Shown here: positions 62,835 to 64,000 of the stretch, piece by piece | Layout of the letters: every line of letters begins with the position of its first letter | Numbering within the stretch: position 1 is the stretch's first letter | Source of the DNA: Agrobacterium larrymoorei | GTDB taxonomy: Bacteria; Pseudomonadota; Alphaproteobacteria; Rhizobiales; Rhizobiaceae | Length of the DNA: 64,000 nt | Direction: 5' to 3' | NCBI RefSeq assembly: GCF_013322225.1 | Contig: NZ_JAAMFB010000023.1 | Coordinates: forward strand, 1 to 64,000 | Notes under the pieces: generated by a model | The model's input: only the letters and a program-made list of their open reading frames with translations | Databases searched by the model: none | Told to the model about the DNA's origin: nothing | Program-made: the position numbers and the translations under genes

Positions 62835-63595
62835 TCCTGCACCCGGCTGGTAAGAAGGTAGGCCGCATCAACCAAGAATGAGAAAATCAGTGACCCAAGA
62901 GCCAGGCCGGCGACGATCTCGGATAAGGGAGGATCGATCCATGGCATGAGGATAAAGCATAAAGACACGCCTTGAACGACGCATATCACCTTTCTGCGCA
63001 TGGATGGTGGGAGCTCTCCTTGCAGGCTTGGCAAAAGCCAGCCGATTGCCACAAAGCCGTAGCGCATCAAGCCAACCAGCAGCACCCAGGCACCGGCCTT
63101 GTCGAGCATCGCTGCGGCAACCGAAAGAATAAGGATGAGGTAAGCGTCCACCTCCATGTCAAAGCGAGCGCCGAGTTGGGATTCCTGACGATATTTGCGT
63201 GCGAGATAGCCATCGATACCATCCAGCGCCAGCGCGACTGCAACTCCCCCAACAAGGACCCAAAGTACGGCATCCACATGATGGAAGCTCTCAAACGAAA
63301 TGACCGCGGCGGCTGTAAGACTTACGAGCGATGCACGGAAGGCCGTAACGATGTTTGCATAGCCAAACTTCCTGTGCGGATGAAATGGAAGCAGGTAGAG
63401 AACGAAGGCGAAAATGGCGGCAAGTGATGCGACCGCAGATGCAACGAAGCTCCAGCCCAACTCCATTTCCACGCGAATGGCAAGCGCGACAACAAAAGTA
63501 CCCGCCATGAAGCTACACAAGCTCAGCAAGGTATTTTTCAGCAAAAGCCCTCTGGTCGCTTGCAGATCGGTCGTTTCACCATTGATAATTGCCAT
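62831..63595 (-). CDS. CDP-alcohol phosphatidyltransferase-family protein
   Basis: A 254-residue membrane enzyme with about six transmembrane helices and the complete catalytic signature DG-x2-DG-x2-AR-x8-G-x3-D-x3-D, read here as DGIDGYLARK followed by LGARFDMEVD. Such enzymes move a phosphoalcohol from a CDP-linked donor to a second alcohol, as in phosphatidylglycerol or phosphatidylinositol-phosphate synthesis. Which alcohol is used cannot be told. It begins 13 bases after the RibA-like gene and overlaps the FkbM gene, giving an operon that mixes nucleotide, lipid and methyl transfer. Confidence 0.85.
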   Translation of the reverse strand: MAIINGETTDLQATRGLLLKNTLLSLCSFMAGTFVVALAIRVEMELGWSFVASAVASLAAIFAFVLYLLPFHPHRKFGYANIVTAFRASLVSLTAAAVISFESFHHVDAVLWVLVGGVAVALALDGIDGYLARKYRQESQLGARFDMEVDAYLILILSVAAAMLDKAGAWVLLVGLMRYGFVAIGWLLPSLQGELPPSMRRKVICVVQGVSLCFILMPWIDPPLSEIVAGLALGSLIFSFLVDAAYLLTSRVQE

Positions 63596-63608
63596 CGCAA
63601 TCGCTCCG

Positions 63609-64000
63609 TTATTCCGCAGCGACCAAAGTACTCATATCCATCATGTGACCGGCTCGAAGCGTTTTCGTTCGCAGGTAATTCTGGTTCTCCACCGTAACAG
63701 TGCCAGTGACCGGGCTGCGCGCATCGACTTCGATGCCGCCTTTTCGAAGAGCTGCGATTTTTGTTGGATTATTGGTGTAGACTGCGACCTTTGATATGTT
63801 CAGCATCCGCAACAGTGCCACAGCCGCCTCGTATCGCCTGTGATCTTCCGTAAGCCCAAGCTCCGCATCGGCATCAATCGTGTCCAGTCCTTGATGCTGA
63901 TAGCCGTAGGCACGCATCTTCGCACCGATTCCGGTGCCGCGTCCTTCCTGGTCCAGATAAAGAAGAACGCCACCACCTGCCTGTTTCAACAATGCCAGAC
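63609..64000 (-). CDS. GTP cyclohydrolase II (RibA-like), C-terminal part
   Basis: The frame runs off the right edge, so only the last 130 or so residues are visible. They hold the GTP cyclohydrolase II signature LYLDQEGRGTGIGAKMRAYG followed by QHQGLDTIDADAELG, and later MLNISKVAVYTNNPTKIAAL with the conserved Asn-Asn-Pro-x-Lys. The zinc-binding cysteines would lie beyond the window. RibA opens GTP in the first step of riboflavin synthesis; here it heads an operon of lipid-type enzymes rather than other rib genes. It could supply flavin or have a specialised GTP-derived product. Confidence 0.85.
   Translation of the reverse strand, partial: LALLKQAGGGVLLYLDQEGRGTGIGAKMRAYGYQHQGLDTIDADAELGLTEDHRRYEAAVALLRMLNISKVAVYTNNPTKIAALRKGGIEVDARSPVTGTVTVENQNYLRTKTLRAGHMMDMSTLVAAE

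Overview
The window looks like chromosome or megaplasmid DNA from an alphaproteobacterium of the order Hyphomicrobiales (Brucella/Ochrobactrum or Rhizobiaceae type). This is inferred from family content: an ExoF-type polysaccharide exporter, RbsABC-type sugar uptake with a DUF2291 lipoprotein, a type I secretion locus with heme-peroxidase/RTX cargo, and GGAAC-N16-xGTT promoters of the EcfG general stress response. No rRNA, tRNA, prophage or CRISPR was seen. The first 37 bases are the start of an IS3-type transposase gene that runs off the left edge.

Layout. 1-3.2 kb: insertion-sequence edge, a DUF433/PIN-like toxin-antitoxin pair, a small orphan gene, and a TetR-DUF1348 operon with two operator-like repeats. 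3.2-3.8 kb: non-coding DNA with a possible small RNA and an AT-rich hairpin region. 3.8-14.6 kb: a one-direction exopolysaccharide operon of nine genes (OPX exporter, GT2, GT4, large membrane protein, DUF6492-like, DUF1616-like, GT2, flippase, secreted GH5). 14.6-15.5 kb: two small genes of unknown function. 15.6-24.9 kb: sugar/acid-sugar catabolism, made of an SDR and an enolase-superfamily dehydratase under a divergent GntR regulator, then a ribose-type ABC transporter with DUF2291 lipoprotein and DeoR regulator, divergent from a TIM-barrel sugar isomerase/epimerase. 25.2-33.1 kb: a compact glycoconjugate operon of four genes, two of them unusual fusions (GT4 + Gfo/Idh/MocA + MDR dehydrogenase; GT4 + clan GH-A hydrolase). 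33.1-40.5 kb: small stress-type genes, a 2'-5' RNA ligase-like protein, a repeat-bearing autotransporter, a single-domain response regulator, a SemiSWEET, an SMP-30 lactonase and DUF4112. 40.7-43.6 kb: glycoamylase-like protein and a membrane sulfatase/phosphoglycerol-transferase-like protein. 43.7-58 kb: a secretion locus with HlyD adaptor, an RTX protein, the PrtD-type ABC exporter and a 2893-residue protein carrying two complete animal-type heme peroxidase domains plus RTX repeats. 58.5-60.6 kb: a convergent histidine kinase/NarL-type response regulator pair. 61-64 kb: a YbhN/UPF0104 membrane protein and an operon of RibA-like GTP cyclohydrolase II, CDP-alcohol phosphatidyltransferase and FkbM methyltransferase.

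How it fits together. Much of the window concerns the cell surface and outside: two glycan-building loci, an autotransporter, and an RTX/peroxidase secretion system beside its own two-component pair. Four EcfG-like promoter matches precede the second glycan locus, a small stress gene, the lone response regulator and the SemiSWEET, so part of 25-39 kb may belong to the general stress response. The most unusual elements are the duplicated secreted peroxidase, the three-domain glycosyltransferase/double-dehydrogenase fusion with a well-placed internal ribosome site, and a long hairpin that buries the ribosome-binding site of the 41,989-43,608 gene.
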